Of a stretch of DNA of 56,746 nucleotides, positions 24,778-33,191 are shown one piece after another. Both the position numbers and the translations under genes were made by a program. The notes beneath the pieces are model-generated. The model searched no databases, had not been told where the DNA came from, and saw only the letters and a program-made list of their open reading frames with translations. Location: contig NZ_VOBN01000032.1 in assembly GCF_008370045.1 (NCBI RefSeq), forward strand, positions 1-56,746. Reading direction: 5' to 3'. The stretch is from Pseudomonas sp. ANT_J12. Its GTDB lineage: Bacteria; Pseudomonadota; Gammaproteobacteria; Pseudomonadales; Pseudomonadaceae. The stretch's first letter is position 1; every line of letters begins with the position of its first letter.

Positions 24778-25134
24778 TTACTTGCGGATCGGCTTACGCG
24801 GACCTTTACGGGTACGCGCGTTAGTCTTGGTACGCTGACCGCGCACTGGAAGACCACGACGATGACGCAGACCGCGATAGCAACCGAGGTCCATCAAACG
24901 CTTGATTTTCATGTTGATTTCGCGACGCAGGTCACCTTCAGTGGTGAACTTCGCCACTTCGCCACGCAGCTGTTCAATCTGCTCGTCGCTCAGATCTTTG
25001 ATCTTTGCGGCTGGGTTTACCCCAGTCACTGCACAAATCTTCTGTGCAGTAGTGCGACCAACACCATAGATGTAGGTCAGCGAGATAACAGTATGCTTGT
25101 TATCTGGAATGTTAACGCCTGCAATACGGGCCAT
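24778..25134 (-). CDS. rpsM: Ribosomal protein S13
   Basis: 118 residues. It opens MARIAGVNIPDNKHTVISLT and includes the RGLRHRRGLPVRGQRTKTNA segment that reaches the P-site tRNA. It starts the alpha operon, 130 bp after rpmJ. In E. coli the leader before rpsM is the S4 target; here that stretch contains a stem-loop at 25223-25246. Confidence 0.98.
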   Translation of the reverse strand: MARIAGVNIPDNKHTVISLTYIYGVGRTTAQKICAVTGVNPAAKIKDLSDEQIEQLRGEVAKFTTEGDLRREINMKIKRLMDLGCYRGLRHRRGLPVRGQRTKTNARTRKGPRKPIRK

Positions 25135-25222
25135 TCAGTGGGACTCCAATTGACAGCTACCTACGCCCCGGAAGCCAAGAAATAGGGCGCGAGATAATAT
25201 CGCTGTAATAACAAATAATCAA

Positions 25223-25246
25223 CCCGGCAGCGCACTAGCTGCCGGG
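25223..25246 (-). terminator. Stem-loop between rpmJ and rpsM
   Basis: Perfect 9-bp stem CCCGGCAGC / GCTGCCGGG with a 6-base loop. It is followed on the minus strand by TTGATTATTTG, a weak T-rich run. It lies where the spc operon gives way to the alpha operon, so it may act as a partial terminator or as part of the S4-responsive leader. Confidence 0.55.
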
Positions 25247-25264
25247 CTTGAAGCACAATCACAC

Positions 25265-25381
25265 TCAGCCTTGGCGCTGTTTGTGACGCGGTTCCGCGCT
25301 GCAAATTACTCGAACAACACCTTCGCGGCGAATAATCTTGCAGTTACGGCACAGCTTTTTCACCGATGCACGAACTTTCAT
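25265..25381 (-). CDS. rpmJ: Ribosomal protein L36
   Basis: 38 residues, read by hand because it is short. It opens [10 protein letters not shown], followed by the zinc-ribbon ligands C11, C14, C27 and H33, so this is the zinc-binding (C+) form. It is a late-assembling 50S protein, placed between secY and rpsM as usual. Confidence 0.97.
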
Positions 25382-25408
25382 CACCAACTCCTCGAACCTT
25401 ATGGGTAC

Positions 25409-26737
25409 TCAGCGCAACATGCCGCTGCCGTAACCCTTCAGGTTGGCTTTCTTCATCAGGGATTCGTACTGGTGCGAAACGAGGTGCGATTGTACTTGGG
25501 ACATGAAGTCCATCACAACCACGACGACGATCAGCAACGAGGTCCCGCCAAGGTAGAACGGTACGTTTGCCGCAACCACCAGAAACTGGGGCAGCAGGCA
25601 CACGGCCGTCATGTAAAGAGCACCGAACATGGTCAAACGAGTCAGAACGCCATCAATGTAGCGCGCAGACTGCTCGCCTGGACGGATGCCCGGAATAAAG
25701 GCACCGGACTTCTTCAGGTTTTCCGCTACGTCTTTCGGATTGAACATCAACGCCGTATAGAAGAAGCAGAAGAAAATAATCCCTGCACTAAACAGCAGAA
25801 TATTCAACGGCTGACCAGGAGCGATCGACTGCGAGATGTCCTGCAACCAGCCCATACCTTCAGACTGACCGAACCAGGCACCCAACGAAGCCGGGAACAG
25901 CAAAATGCTGCTCGCGAAAATAGCCGGAATAACACCGGCCATGTTCACCTTCAGCGGCAAGTGGCTAGTCTGCGCAGCAAAAACCTTGCGGCCCTGCTGA
26001 CGCTTGGCGTAGTGAACAGCAATACGACGCTGACCACGCTCAATGAACACCACGAAACCGATAATCGCTACTGCCAGCAAACCGATGGCTACCAGGGCGA
26101 AGATATTGATATCACCCTGACGTGCAGACTCGAAAGACTGCCCGATCGCTCTCGGAAGACCGGCGACGATACCCGAAAAAATCAACATCGAGATACCGTT
26201 GCCAACACCACGCTCAGTAATCTGCTCACCCAGCCACATCATGAACATCGCACCAGCCACAAAAGTGGATACCGCGACGAAATGGAAGCCAAAGTCACCA
26301 GTGAACGCAACACCCTGCCCCGCCAGACCAATGGACATGCCAATAGCCTGAACGAGAGCGAGGATGACAGTGCCGTAGCGGGTGTACTGGCTGATCTTGC
26401 GACGGCCAGCTTCACCTTCCTTCTTCAACTGCTCCAGCTGCGGGCTGACGGCGGTCATCAGTTGCATGATGATCGATGCCGAAATGTACGGCATGATCCC
26501 CAGTGCAAAGATGCTCATCCGCTCCAGCGCGCCGCCGGAAAACATGTTGAACAAGCTAAGAATGGTCCCCTCATTCTGTCGAAACAGGTCCGCGAGTCGG
26601 TCCGGGTTGATACCTGGAACCGGGATGTGTGCGCCTATTCGGTAGACGATAATCGCCAGGAACAGAAAACGCAGACGAGCCCAGAGTTCAGACATACCGC
26701 CTTTGCCGAGCGCAGAGAGAGCACCTTGCTTAGCCAT
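25409..26737 (-). CDS. secY: Preprotein translocase subunit SecY
   Basis: 442 residues with ten hydrophobic membrane segments. It includes the conserved GMSELWARLRFLFLAIIVYR start and the cytoplasmic loops that dock SecA and the ribosome. It forms the protein-conducting channel with SecE (encoded at 52137-52505 here) and SecG. It directly abuts the rplO stop with no spacer, so its translation is probably coupled to rplO. Confidence 0.98.
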   Translation of the reverse strand: MAKQGALSALGKGGMSELWARLRFLFLAIIVYRIGAHIPVPGINPDRLADLFRQNEGTILSLFNMFSGGALERMSIFALGIMPYISASIIMQLMTAVSPQLEQLKKEGEAGRRKISQYTRYGTVILALVQAIGMSIGLAGQGVAFTGDFGFHFVAVSTFVAGAMFMMWLGEQITERGVGNGISMLIFSGIVAGLPRAIGQSFESARQGDINIFALVAIGLLAVAIIGFVVFIERGQRRIAVHYAKRQQGRKVFAAQTSHLPLKVNMAGVIPAIFASSILLFPASLGAWFGQSEGMGWLQDISQSIAPGQPLNILLFSAGIIFFCFFYTALMFNPKDVAENLKKSGAFIPGIRPGEQSARYIDGVLTRLTMFGALYMTAVCLLPQFLVVAANVPFYLGGTSLLIVVVVVMDFMSQVQSHLVSHQYESLMKKANLKGYGSGMLR

Positions 26738-27175
26738 TTATTCCTCGAACTTGCCGCCAGCTGCTTCGATAGCCGCACGCGCACCTTTGGTGGCGCCGAT
26801 TCCCTTTCCGATGGTGACAGCGCGAGTAACTTCGCCGGACAGCATGATTTTCACACGCTGTACGTTGACGTTAATCACGTTGGCATCTTTCAGGGACTGC
26901 ACGGTGACGATGTCGCCTTCCACTTTGGCCAGCTCGGACAAACGCACTTCTGCGCGATCCATGGCTTTCAGGGAAACGAAACCGAACTTCGGCAGGCGAC
27001 GATGCAGCGGCTGTTGACCGCCTTCAAAGCCTGGAGCAATGGTGCCACCGGAGCGGGAGGACTGACCTTTGTGGCCACGGCCACCGGTCTTGCCCAAACC
27101 ACTACCGATACCACGGCCCGGACGATGCTTTTCGCGACGGGAACCCGGCGCTGGACTCAGATCATTGAGTTTCAT
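26738..27175 (-). CDS. rplO: Ribosomal protein L15
   Basis: 145 residues. It has the glycine/arginine-rich N-terminal extension (GSGLGKTGGRGHKGQSSRSG) and a globular C-terminal domain. It is a late 50S assembly protein. The gene is flush with secY downstream and 3 bp from rpmD upstream. Confidence 0.98.
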   Translation of the reverse strand: MKLNDLSPAPGSRREKHRPGRGIGSGLGKTGGRGHKGQSSRSGGTIAPGFEGGQQPLHRRLPKFGFVSLKAMDRAEVRLSELAKVEGDIVTVQSLKDANVINVNVQRVKIMLSGEVTRAVTIGKGIGATKGARAAIEAAGGKFEE

Positions 27176-27178
27176 CGA

Positions 27179-27355
27179 TTAACCCTCGACACGCAGCATG
27201 TAGTAAGCCTTGTTGATCATCCCGCGATTCTCGGGAGTATCAAGTACTTCTACAGTGTGACCGATGCGACGCAGACCCAGACCCTTAACGCACAGTTTGT
27301 GGTTAGGGATGCGGCCGGTCATGCTTTTGATCAGCGTAACTTTAACGGTAGCCAT
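27179..27355 (-). CDS. rpmD: Ribosomal protein L30
   Basis: 58 residues, too short for standard length cut-offs and read by hand. It opens MATVKVTLIKSMTGRIPNHK and ends in YYMLRVEG. It lies 2 bp after rpsE and 3 bp before rplO, in the normal spc order. Confidence 0.97.
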   Translation of the reverse strand: MATVKVTLIKSMTGRIPNHKLCVKGLGLRRIGHTVEVLDTPENRGMINKAYYMLRVEG

Positions 27356-27357
27356 GA

Positions 27358-27858
27358 TCAGAAGATCTCCTTGACGCTTTTGCCACGCTTGGCGGCAATG
27401 GATTCAGGAGATTGCATAGCTTTCAAACCTTTGAAAGTGGCGTGAACCACGTTTACCGGGTTAGTCGAGCCGTAGCACTTGGCCAGAACGTTCTGAACGC
27501 CAGCAACTTCGAGGACAGCACGCATAGCGCCGCCAGCGATGATACCGGTACCTTCAGAAGCAGGCTGCATGTACACCTTCGAAGCGCCGTGACCGGACTT
27601 CATTGCGTACTGCAGCGTGGTGCCGTTCAGATCAACTTGGATCATGTTGCGACGAGCAGCTTCCATTGCCTTCTGGATCGCGGCAGGCACTTCACGTGAC
27701 TTGCCACGGCCGAAGCCAACACGCCCTTTACCATCACCCACCACGGTCAACGCGGTGAAAGTGAAGATACGGCCGCCTTTTACGGTTTTGGCTACGCGGT
27801 TAACTTGAACCAGCTTCTCAATGTAGCCTTCGTCGCGCTTTTGGTCGTTATTTGACAT
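27358..27858 (-). CDS. rpsE: Ribosomal protein S5
   Basis: 166 residues with the double-stranded-RNA-binding-like fold at the N-terminus (LVQVNRVAKTVKGGRIFTFT). The following GKGRVGFGRGKSREVPAAIQ loop is where ram and spectinomycin mutations map in other bacteria. It is involved in decoding fidelity. It is tightly packed between rplR (3 bp) and rpmD (2 bp). Confidence 0.98.
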   Translation of the reverse strand: MSNNDQKRDEGYIEKLVQVNRVAKTVKGGRIFTFTALTVVGDGKGRVGFGRGKSREVPAAIQKAMEAARRNMIQVDLNGTTLQYAMKSGHGASKVYMQPASEGTGIIAGGAMRAVLEVAGVQNVLAKCYGSTNPVNVVHATFKGLKAMQSPESIAAKRGKSVKEIF

Positions 27859-27861
27859 AAC

Positions 27862-28212
27862 TTAGAACTCCAGCCCAGCTTCACGAGCAGCATCAGCCAG
27901 CGCCTTGACGCGGCCGTGGTACTTGAAGCCAGAGCGGTCGAAAGCCACCTGCGAGACGCCAGCGGCTTTAGCACGCGTAGCGACCAGCTGGCCAACCTTA
28001 GTGGCCGCGTCGATGTTGCCAGTGGCGCCATCACGCAGTTCTTTATCCAAAGTCGAGGCAGATGCCAGGACTTTGTTGCCGTCGGCCGAAATGACCTGGG
28101 CGTAGATGTGCTGCGACGAGCGGAACACGCAGAGACGCACGACTTCGAGTTCGTGCATTTTCAGGCGTGCTTTGCGAGCGCGACGCAGTCGAGTAACTTT
28201 TTTGTCGGTCAT
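27862..28212 (-). CDS. rplR: Ribosomal protein L18
   Basis: 116 residues. It binds 5S rRNA in the central protuberance with L5 and L25. The arginine/lysine-rich start and the RLCVFRSSQHIYAQVISADG core are typical. It sits between rplF and rpsE. Confidence 0.98.
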   Translation of the reverse strand: MTDKKVTRLRRARKARLKMHELEVVRLCVFRSSQHIYAQVISADGNKVLASASTLDKELRDGATGNIDAATKVGQLVATRAKAAGVSQVAFDRSGFKYHGRVKALADAAREAGLEF

Positions 28213-28222
28213 TTGCTATGCC

Positions 28223-28756
28223 CTACTTCTTCTTGGCTTCTTTACGACGGACGACTTCGTCCGCGTAGCGCACACCTTTGCCTTTGTACGGCTCTGGTGG
28301 ACGGAAGTCGCGGATCTCGGCGGCCACTTGACCTACCAGCTGCTTATCGATGCCCTTGATCAGGATATCGGTCTGGCTAGGAGTCTCAGCGGTGATGCCT
28401 TCCGGCAGTTCATAATCCACTGGGTGCGAGAAGCCAAGAGCCAGGTTCAGCACTGTGCCTTTTGCTTGCGCTTTGTAACCAACACCGACCAGCTGGAGCT
28501 TGCGCTCGAAGCCTTGGCTTACGCCTTGGACCATGTTGTTTACCAACGCACGAGTGGTACCAGCCATTGCGCGAGTTTGTTGATCGCCATTGCGAGCAGC
28601 GAAACGCAGCTCACCAGCTTCTTCAACGATCTCAACGGACGAATGGATGTTCAGTTCGAGAGTGCCCTTGGCACCCTTCACCGAAAGCTGTTGGCCTGCG
28701 AATTTGACTTCGACACCGGCTGGCAGCTTAACGGGGTTCTTAGCGACGCGTGACAT
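28223..28756 (-). CDS. rplF: Ribosomal protein L6
   Basis: 177 residues, two repeated RNA-binding domains. It opens MSRVAKNPVKLPAGVEVKFA and ends with the C-terminal PEPYKGKGVRYADEVVRRKE, which contacts 23S rRNA near the GTPase centre. It is 12 bp downstream of rpsH. Confidence 0.98.
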   Translation of the reverse strand: MSRVAKNPVKLPAGVEVKFAGQQLSVKGAKGTLELNIHSSVEIVEEAGELRFAARNGDQQTRAMAGTTRALVNNMVQGVSQGFERKLQLVGVGYKAQAKGTVLNLALGFSHPVDYELPEGITAETPSQTDILIKGIDKQLVGQVAAEIRDFRPPEPYKGKGVRYADEVVRRKEAKKK

Positions 28757-28768
28757 GCTTATCCCCCC

Positions 28769-29161
28769 TTAGAACACAGTGCAAAGAACTTCGCCGCCGA
28801 CACCGGCAGCGCGCGCAGCACGATCCGTCATCACACCTTTGTTGGTGGAGACGATAGACACACCGAGACCGCCACGAACTTTTGGCAGATCATCGACGGA
28901 CTTGTACTGACGCAGGCCTGGACGGCTAACGCGCTTCACTTCCTCGATGACCGGACGGCCTTCGAAGTACTTCAGCTCGATGGACAGCAGTGGTTTGATT
29001 TCGCTGCTGATCTGATAACCCGCAATGTAACCTTCGTCCTTCAGGACTTTGGCAACAGCTACCTTCAAAGTAGAAGATGGCATGCTTACGACGGACTTTT
29101 CAGCCATCTGGGCATTACGGATTCGAGTTAGCATGTCCGCTAACGGGTCCTGCATACTCAT
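28769..29161 (-). CDS. rpsH: Ribosomal protein S8
   Basis: 130 residues. It opens MSMQDPLADMLTRIRNAQMA and ends with the conserved GVMTDRAARAAGVGGEVLC. It is a primary 16S rRNA binder and the spc-operon autoregulator in E. coli. An unusual 209-bp gap with hairpins separates it from rpsN. Confidence 0.98.
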   Translation of the reverse strand: MSMQDPLADMLTRIRNAQMAEKSVVSMPSSTLKVAVAKVLKDEGYIAGYQISSEIKPLLSIELKYFEGRPVIEEVKRVSRPGLRQYKSVDDLPKVRGGLGVSIVSTNKGVMTDRAARAAGVGGEVLCTVF

Positions 29162-29235
29162 GGGCTAGACGCTCCTAATACAAAAAAATTAGCCTTGCGG
29201 CTACTACTTGTCGCCGAGCTCATCCATGCGAAAAA

Positions 29236-29310
29236 AGCACGGGCTCAGGCGAGCCGGGTATTCTAGACACACCCCACAAATGAATCAAGCCCCAAAAGGG
29301 GCTTGATTCA
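29236..29310 (-). promoter_or_regulatory. Two terminator-like hairpins between rpsN and rpsH
   Basis: First in transcription order is a perfect 13-bp stem (TGAATCAAGCCCC with loop AAAA in the plus sequence) at 29281-29310. The second is a smaller GGCTC / GAGCC hairpin near 29245-29262, with TTTTTT following on the minus strand. Both lie inside the spc operon, where a full stop of transcription is not expected. They may be an attenuator, an RNA-processing site or an S8-responsive structure. Confidence 0.5.
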
Positions 29311-29370
29311 AGTTCAAGGTCACCGGCGGTCAGGATCTTGCGAACCTGGACGCCGAGACTTTGATAGTGC

Positions 29371-29676
29371 TTACCAGCTGGCTTTAACCAGACCAGGTAC
29401 GTCACCACGCATTGCAGCTTCACGCAGTTTGTTACGGCCGAGGCCGAACTTGCGGTAAACGCCGTGTGGACGACCGGTCAGGCGGCAGCGGTTACGCATG
29501 CGCGAAGCGCTTGCGTCACGTGGCTGCTTCTGCAGAGCTACTGTAGCTTCCCAACGCGCTTCTGGACTTGCGTTCAGATCAACGATGATAGCTTTCAGTG
29601 CTGCACGCTTTTTGGCGTACTTGGCAACCGTGAGCTGACGCTTCAGCTCGCGGTTTTTCATGCTCATCTTGGCCAT
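29371..29676 (-). CDS. rpsN: Ribosomal protein S14 (zinc-free type)
   Basis: 101 residues. It opens MAKMSMKNRELKRQLTVAKY and lacks the CxxC pairs of the short zinc form, so this is the long zinc-independent S14. It has the conserved SRMRNRCRLTGRPHGVYRKF core. ATG 29676 is preferred over the upstream frame because of the family start and its 13-bp spacing from rplE. Confidence 0.98.
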   Translation of the reverse strand: MAKMSMKNRELKRQLTVAKYAKKRAALKAIIVDLNASPEARWEATVALQKQPRDASASRMRNRCRLTGRPHGVYRKFGLGRNKLREAAMRGDVPGLVKASW

Positions 29677-29689
29677 TTTCCTACTCCAA

Positions 29690-30229
29690 TCAGTTGCGGA
29701 ACGGGAATTTGAAAGCACGCAACAGGGCGCGACCTTCATCATCGTTCTTGGCAGTGGTGGTCAGGGTAATGTCCAGACCGCGGAGAGCATCGATCTTGTC
29801 GTAGTCGATTTCCGGGAAGATGATCTGCTCTTTAACGCCCATGCTGTAGTTACCACGACCATCGAAGGACTTGGCATTCAGGCCGCGGAAGTCGCGAACC
29901 CGAGGCAGGGAGATCGACAGCAGACGATCCAGGAACTCATACATACGCTCACGGCGCAGGGTCACTTTGACGCCGATCGGCCAACCTTCACGGACTTTAA
30001 AGCCAGCGATGGATTTCCGAGCGTAAGTCACAACGACTTTCTGACCGGTGATCTTTTCCAGGTCGGCAACAGCGTGCTCGATGACTTTTTTGTCACCGAC
30101 CGCTTCGCCCAGACCCATGTTCAGGGTGATCTTTGTAACGCGTGGAACTTCCATCACGTTCGAAAGCTTAAGTTCTTCCTTAAGCTTCGGTGCGATTTCC
30201 TTCCAGTAAATCTCTTTTAGTCGTGCCAT
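29690..30229 (-). CDS. rplE: Ribosomal protein L5
   Basis: 179 residues. It opens MARLKEIYWKEIAPKLKEEL and includes the RKSIAGFKVREGWPIGVKVT segment. It binds 5S rRNA and contacts the P-site tRNA. It is 20 bp after rplX. Confidence 0.98.
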   Translation of the reverse strand: MARLKEIYWKEIAPKLKEELKLSNVMEVPRVTKITLNMGLGEAVGDKKVIEHAVADLEKITGQKVVVTYARKSIAGFKVREGWPIGVKVTLRRERMYEFLDRLLSISLPRVRDFRGLNAKSFDGRGNYSMGVKEQIIFPEIDYDKIDALRGLDITLTTTAKNDDEGRALLRAFKFPFRN

Positions 30230-30249
30230 GGTCTTCTACCTAGCAGTGT

Positions 30250-30564
30250 TCAAGCATCAACCGCTTTTTGGGTCGACTTGAAGACACGAATTTTCTTGCC
30301 GTCTTCTACTTTGAAACCAACGCGATCAGCCTTGTTGGTTTCGCCGTTGAAAATGGCGACGTTAGAAGCGTCCAGTGGAGCTTCTTTTTCGACGATACCG
30401 CCTTGTACGCCCGACATCGGGTTAGGCTTGGTATGACGCTTAACCAGGTTCAGACCACCAATAACCAGACGGTTATTAGCGAGAACCTTAAGCACCTTAC
30501 CGCGCTTACCTTTGTCTTTGCCGGCGATCACGATGATCTCGTCGTCACGACGAATCTTTTGCAT
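30250..30564 (-). CDS. rplX: Ribosomal protein L24
   Basis: 104 residues with an N-terminal KOW motif (DEIIVIAGKDKGKRGKVLKV). It is an initiator of 50S assembly. It lies 11 bp after rplN. Confidence 0.98.
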   Translation of the reverse strand: MQKIRRDDEIIVIAGKDKGKRGKVLKVLANNRLVIGGLNLVKRHTKPNPMSGVQGGIVEKEAPLDASNVAIFNGETNKADRVGFKVEDGKKIRVFKSTQKAVDA

Positions 30565-30575
30565 GTCGGATCTCC

Positions 30576-30944
30576 TTACAGCACTTCTGGGGCGAGCGAG
30601 ACGATCTTCATGAACTTCTCAGTACGAAGTTCACGGGTCACTGGCCCAAAGATACGGGTGCCGATCGGCTCTTGCTTGTTGTTCAGAAGAACAGCAGCGT
30701 TGCCATCAAAGCGGATAATGGAGCCATCAGCACGACGTACGCCGTGACGAGTGCGGACTACAACAGCAGTCATCACTTGGCCTTTTTTCACTTTACCGCG
30801 AGGAATTGCTTCCTTCACGGTAACTTTGATGATGTCACCGATACCAGCGTAACGACGATGGGAGCCACCCAGCACCTTGATGCACATAACGCGGCGTGCG
30901 CCGCTGTTATCGGCCACATCGAGCATGGATTGAGTCTGAATCAT
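30576..30944 (-). CDS. rplN: Ribosomal protein L14
   Basis: 122 residues. It opens MIQTQSMLDVADNSGARRVM and has the conserved DGSIIRFDGNAAVLLNNK. It forms an inter-subunit bridge. It is 23 bp after rpsQ, the boundary where the E. coli spc operon starts; no separate promoter is clear here. Confidence 0.98.
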   Translation of the reverse strand: MIQTQSMLDVADNSGARRVMCIKVLGGSHRRYAGIGDIIKVTVKEAIPRGKVKKGQVMTAVVVRTRHGVRRADGSIIRFDGNAAVLLNNKQEPIGTRIFGPVTRELRTEKFMKIVSLAPEVL

Positions 30945-30967
30945 ATAATTTCTCCGACCCCTAGTCC

Positions 30968-31234
30968 TTAGACTTCCACAGCGCGTTCGAGAACATCAAC
31001 CAGCGCCCAAGACTTAGTCTTGGCCAAAGGACGAGTTTCACGAATAGTGACTTTGTCGCCGATGTGGCACTGATTGGTTTCGTCGTGCGCGTGCAGCTTA
31101 GTCGAACGCTTAACGTATTTACCGTAGATCGGGTGCTTAACGCGACGCTCGATCAGAACGGTGATGGTCTTGTCCATTTTGTCGCTGACAACACGGCCAG
31201 TCAGCGTACGGACGGTTTTTTCGGCTTCAGCCAT
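30968..31234 (-). CDS. rpsQ: Ribosomal protein S17
   Basis: 88 residues, an OB-fold 16S binder. The characteristic segment is LTGRVVSDKMDKTITVLIER, and the middle has HPIYGKYVKRSTKLHAHDE. It lies 2 bp after rpmC. Confidence 0.98.
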   Translation of the reverse strand: MAEAEKTVRTLTGRVVSDKMDKTITVLIERRVKHPIYGKYVKRSTKLHAHDETNQCHIGDKVTIRETRPLAKTKSWALVDVLERAVEV

Positions 31235-31236
31235 GA

Positions 31237-31428
31237 TTACTTACCTGCCTGCTGTTTGAGCACAGTCTTCACGCGAGCGATGTCACGCTTAACTTGCCGG
31301 AGCAGGTGAGACTGCCCCAACTGGCCAGTTGCTTTCTGCATACGCAGATTGAACTGGTCGCGCAGCAGGCCGAGCAGTTGCTCGTTAAGCTGCGGCGCGT
31401 CTTTTTCACGAAGTTCGTTCGCTTTCAT
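31237..31428 (-). CDS. rpmC: Ribosomal protein L29
   Basis: 63 residues, two helices. It opens MKANELREKDAPQLNEQLLG and sits at the tunnel exit. The ATG at 31428 shares one base with the rplP stop (TGATG), which couples translation. A GTG one codon earlier is less likely. Confidence 0.97.
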   Translation of the reverse strand: MKANELREKDAPQLNEQLLGLLRDQFNLRMQKATGQLGQSHLLRQVKRDIARVKTVLKQQAGK

Positions 31429-31841
31429 CACATCACCGTCCGTTTAACAAAGGCGGTGGCGAGCGGCAGCTTTGCAGCAGCCAGGGCAAAAGCCTCACGC
31501 GCCAGCTCTTCAGAAACGCCCTCGATTTCATACAGGACTTTGCCTGGCTGAATCTGGGCAACCCAGTACTCCACACTACCCTTACCTTTACCCATCCGAA
31601 CTTCGAGGGGCTTTTTGGAAATAGGCTTGTCCGGGAATACACGGATCCAGATCTTGCCGCCACGTTTAACGTGACGGGTCAGTGCACGACGCGCTGACTC
31701 GATCTGACGAGCGGTGAGACGACCACGAGCTACAGACTTCAGCGCGAACTCGCCGAAGCTGACTTTGCTACCGCGCTGAGCCAGACCACGGTTGTGGCCT
31801 GTCATCTGCTTGCGGAACTTCGTACGCTTTGGTTGCAACAT
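31428..31841 (-). CDS. rplP: Ribosomal protein L16
   Basis: 137 residues. It opens MLQPKRTKFRKQMTGHNRGL, and the RVFPDKPISKKPLEVRMGKG segment reaches the A-site tRNA. The stop overlaps rpmC by one base. Confidence 0.98.
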   Translation of the reverse strand: MLQPKRTKFRKQMTGHNRGLAQRGSKVSFGEFALKSVARGRLTARQIESARRALTRHVKRGGKIWIRVFPDKPISKKPLEVRMGKGKGSVEYWVAQIQPGKVLYEIEGVSEELAREAFALAAAKLPLATAFVKRTVM

Positions 31842-31853
31842 TTGGCGTACCCC

Positions 31854-32540
31854 TTACTTAGCAGCTTTTTTACGAGGCGCTGGTGCTTGTGGTTTCAGTT
31901 CTTCTTGGCGACCACCAATTACTTCGCCTTTGAAGATCCAAACCTTTACACCGATCACACCGTAAGTGGTGTGAGCTTCGTAGTTGGCATAGTCGATGTC
32001 GGCACGCAGGGTGTGCAGTGGCACACGACCTTCGCGATACCATTCAGTACGTGCGATTTCAGCACCGCCGAGACGACCGCTCACTTGGATTTTGATGCCT
32101 TTGGCACCAATGCGCATGGCGTTCTGTACAGCGCGCTTCATAGCGCGACGGAACATTACGCGACGCTCCAGCTGCTGAGCTACGCTCTGCGCAACCAACA
32201 TACCGTCGAGTTCCGGCTTGCGGATTTCTTCGATATTGATGTGCACAGGCACACCCATTTGTTTGGTCAGGTCCTGACGCAGTTTCTCAACATCTTCACC
32301 TTTCTTCCCGATAACGATACCTGGACGAGCGGTGTGGATGGTGATACGTGCAGTTTGGGCCGGACGATGGATATCGATACGGCTTACGGACGCGCTTTTT
32401 AGTTTGTCTTGGAGATACTCGCGCACCTTCAGATCAGCGAACAAATAGTCCGCATAAGTCCGACCGTCTGCGTACCAGACGGAGGTGTGCTCCTTGACGA
32501 TTCCCAGGCGAATGCCAATGGGATGTACTTTCTGACCCAT
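31854..32540 (-). CDS. rpsC: Ribosomal protein S3
   Basis: 228 residues. It opens [20 protein letters not shown] and has a KH domain with [15 protein letters not shown]. It helps form the mRNA entry helicase. The longer frame from 32624 adds 28 unsupported residues that overlap rplV, so ATG 32540 is used. Confidence 0.98.
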
Positions 32541-32553
32541 CTCTTCGACTCCG

Positions 32554-32886
32554 TTACTTGTCAGCAACCTTGACAGTGATATGGCAAGACCGCTTGACGA
32601 TGCGATCAGCACGGCCTTTGGCACGTGGCATGATTCGCTTCAGCGAACGCCCTTCGTTGACGAAAACGGTGCTGACTTTAAGGTCATCAACGTCTGCGCC
32701 TTCGTTATGCTCGGCGTTGGCTACGGCCGACTCCAGCACTTTCTTCATGATCTCGGCGGCTTTCTTACTGCTGAAAGCCAACAGGTTGAGCGCTTCGCCC
32801 ACCTTCTTCCCGCGGATCTGGTCGGCGACCAAGCGGGCTTTCTGGGCGGAGATTCGAGCGCCCGACAACTTAGCGGCTACTTCCAT
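32554..32886 (-). CDS. rplV: Ribosomal protein L22
   Basis: 110 residues. It has helix [20 protein letters not shown], and the extended hairpin near [19 protein letters not shown] lines the exit tunnel, where macrolide-resistance changes occur in other species. Normal sequence and spacing. Confidence 0.98.
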
Positions 32887-32899
32887 CGTTCCTTACCCC

Positions 32900-33175
32900 T
32901 TAACGCTTGGCTTTCTTGTCTGCCACGTGCCCACGATATGTGCGGGTACCGGCAAACTCGCCTAGTTTGTGGCCGACCATGTCTTCGTTCACGAGAACTG
33001 GAACATGTTGACGACCGTTATGCACAGCAATGGTCAAACCGACCATTTGTGGCAGGATCATGGAACGGCGCGACCAGGTCTTAACTGGTTTGCGATCGTT
33101 CTTTTCCGCCGCCACTTCGATCTTCTTCAGTAGGTGAAGATCAATAAAAGGACCTTTTTTCAGAGAACGTGGCAC
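32900..33175 (-). CDS. rpsS: Ribosomal protein S19
   Basis: 91 residues. It opens MPRSLKKGPFIDLHLLKKIE and ends with the conserved EFAGTRTYRGHVADKKAKR. It sits at the head of the 30S subunit with S13. Confidence 0.98.
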   Translation of the reverse strand: MPRSLKKGPFIDLHLLKKIEVAAEKNDRKPVKTWSRRSMILPQMVGLTIAVHNGRQHVPVLVNEDMVGHKLGEFAGTRTYRGHVADKKAKR

Positions 33176-33191
33176 TGTCGTATCCCTCTAT

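Noticed and set aside
25271..27445. 724-codon open frame antisense to rpmJ-secY-rplO-rpmD
   Set aside because: It spans four certain genes; histidine- and glutamine-rich translation typical of an antisense shadow.
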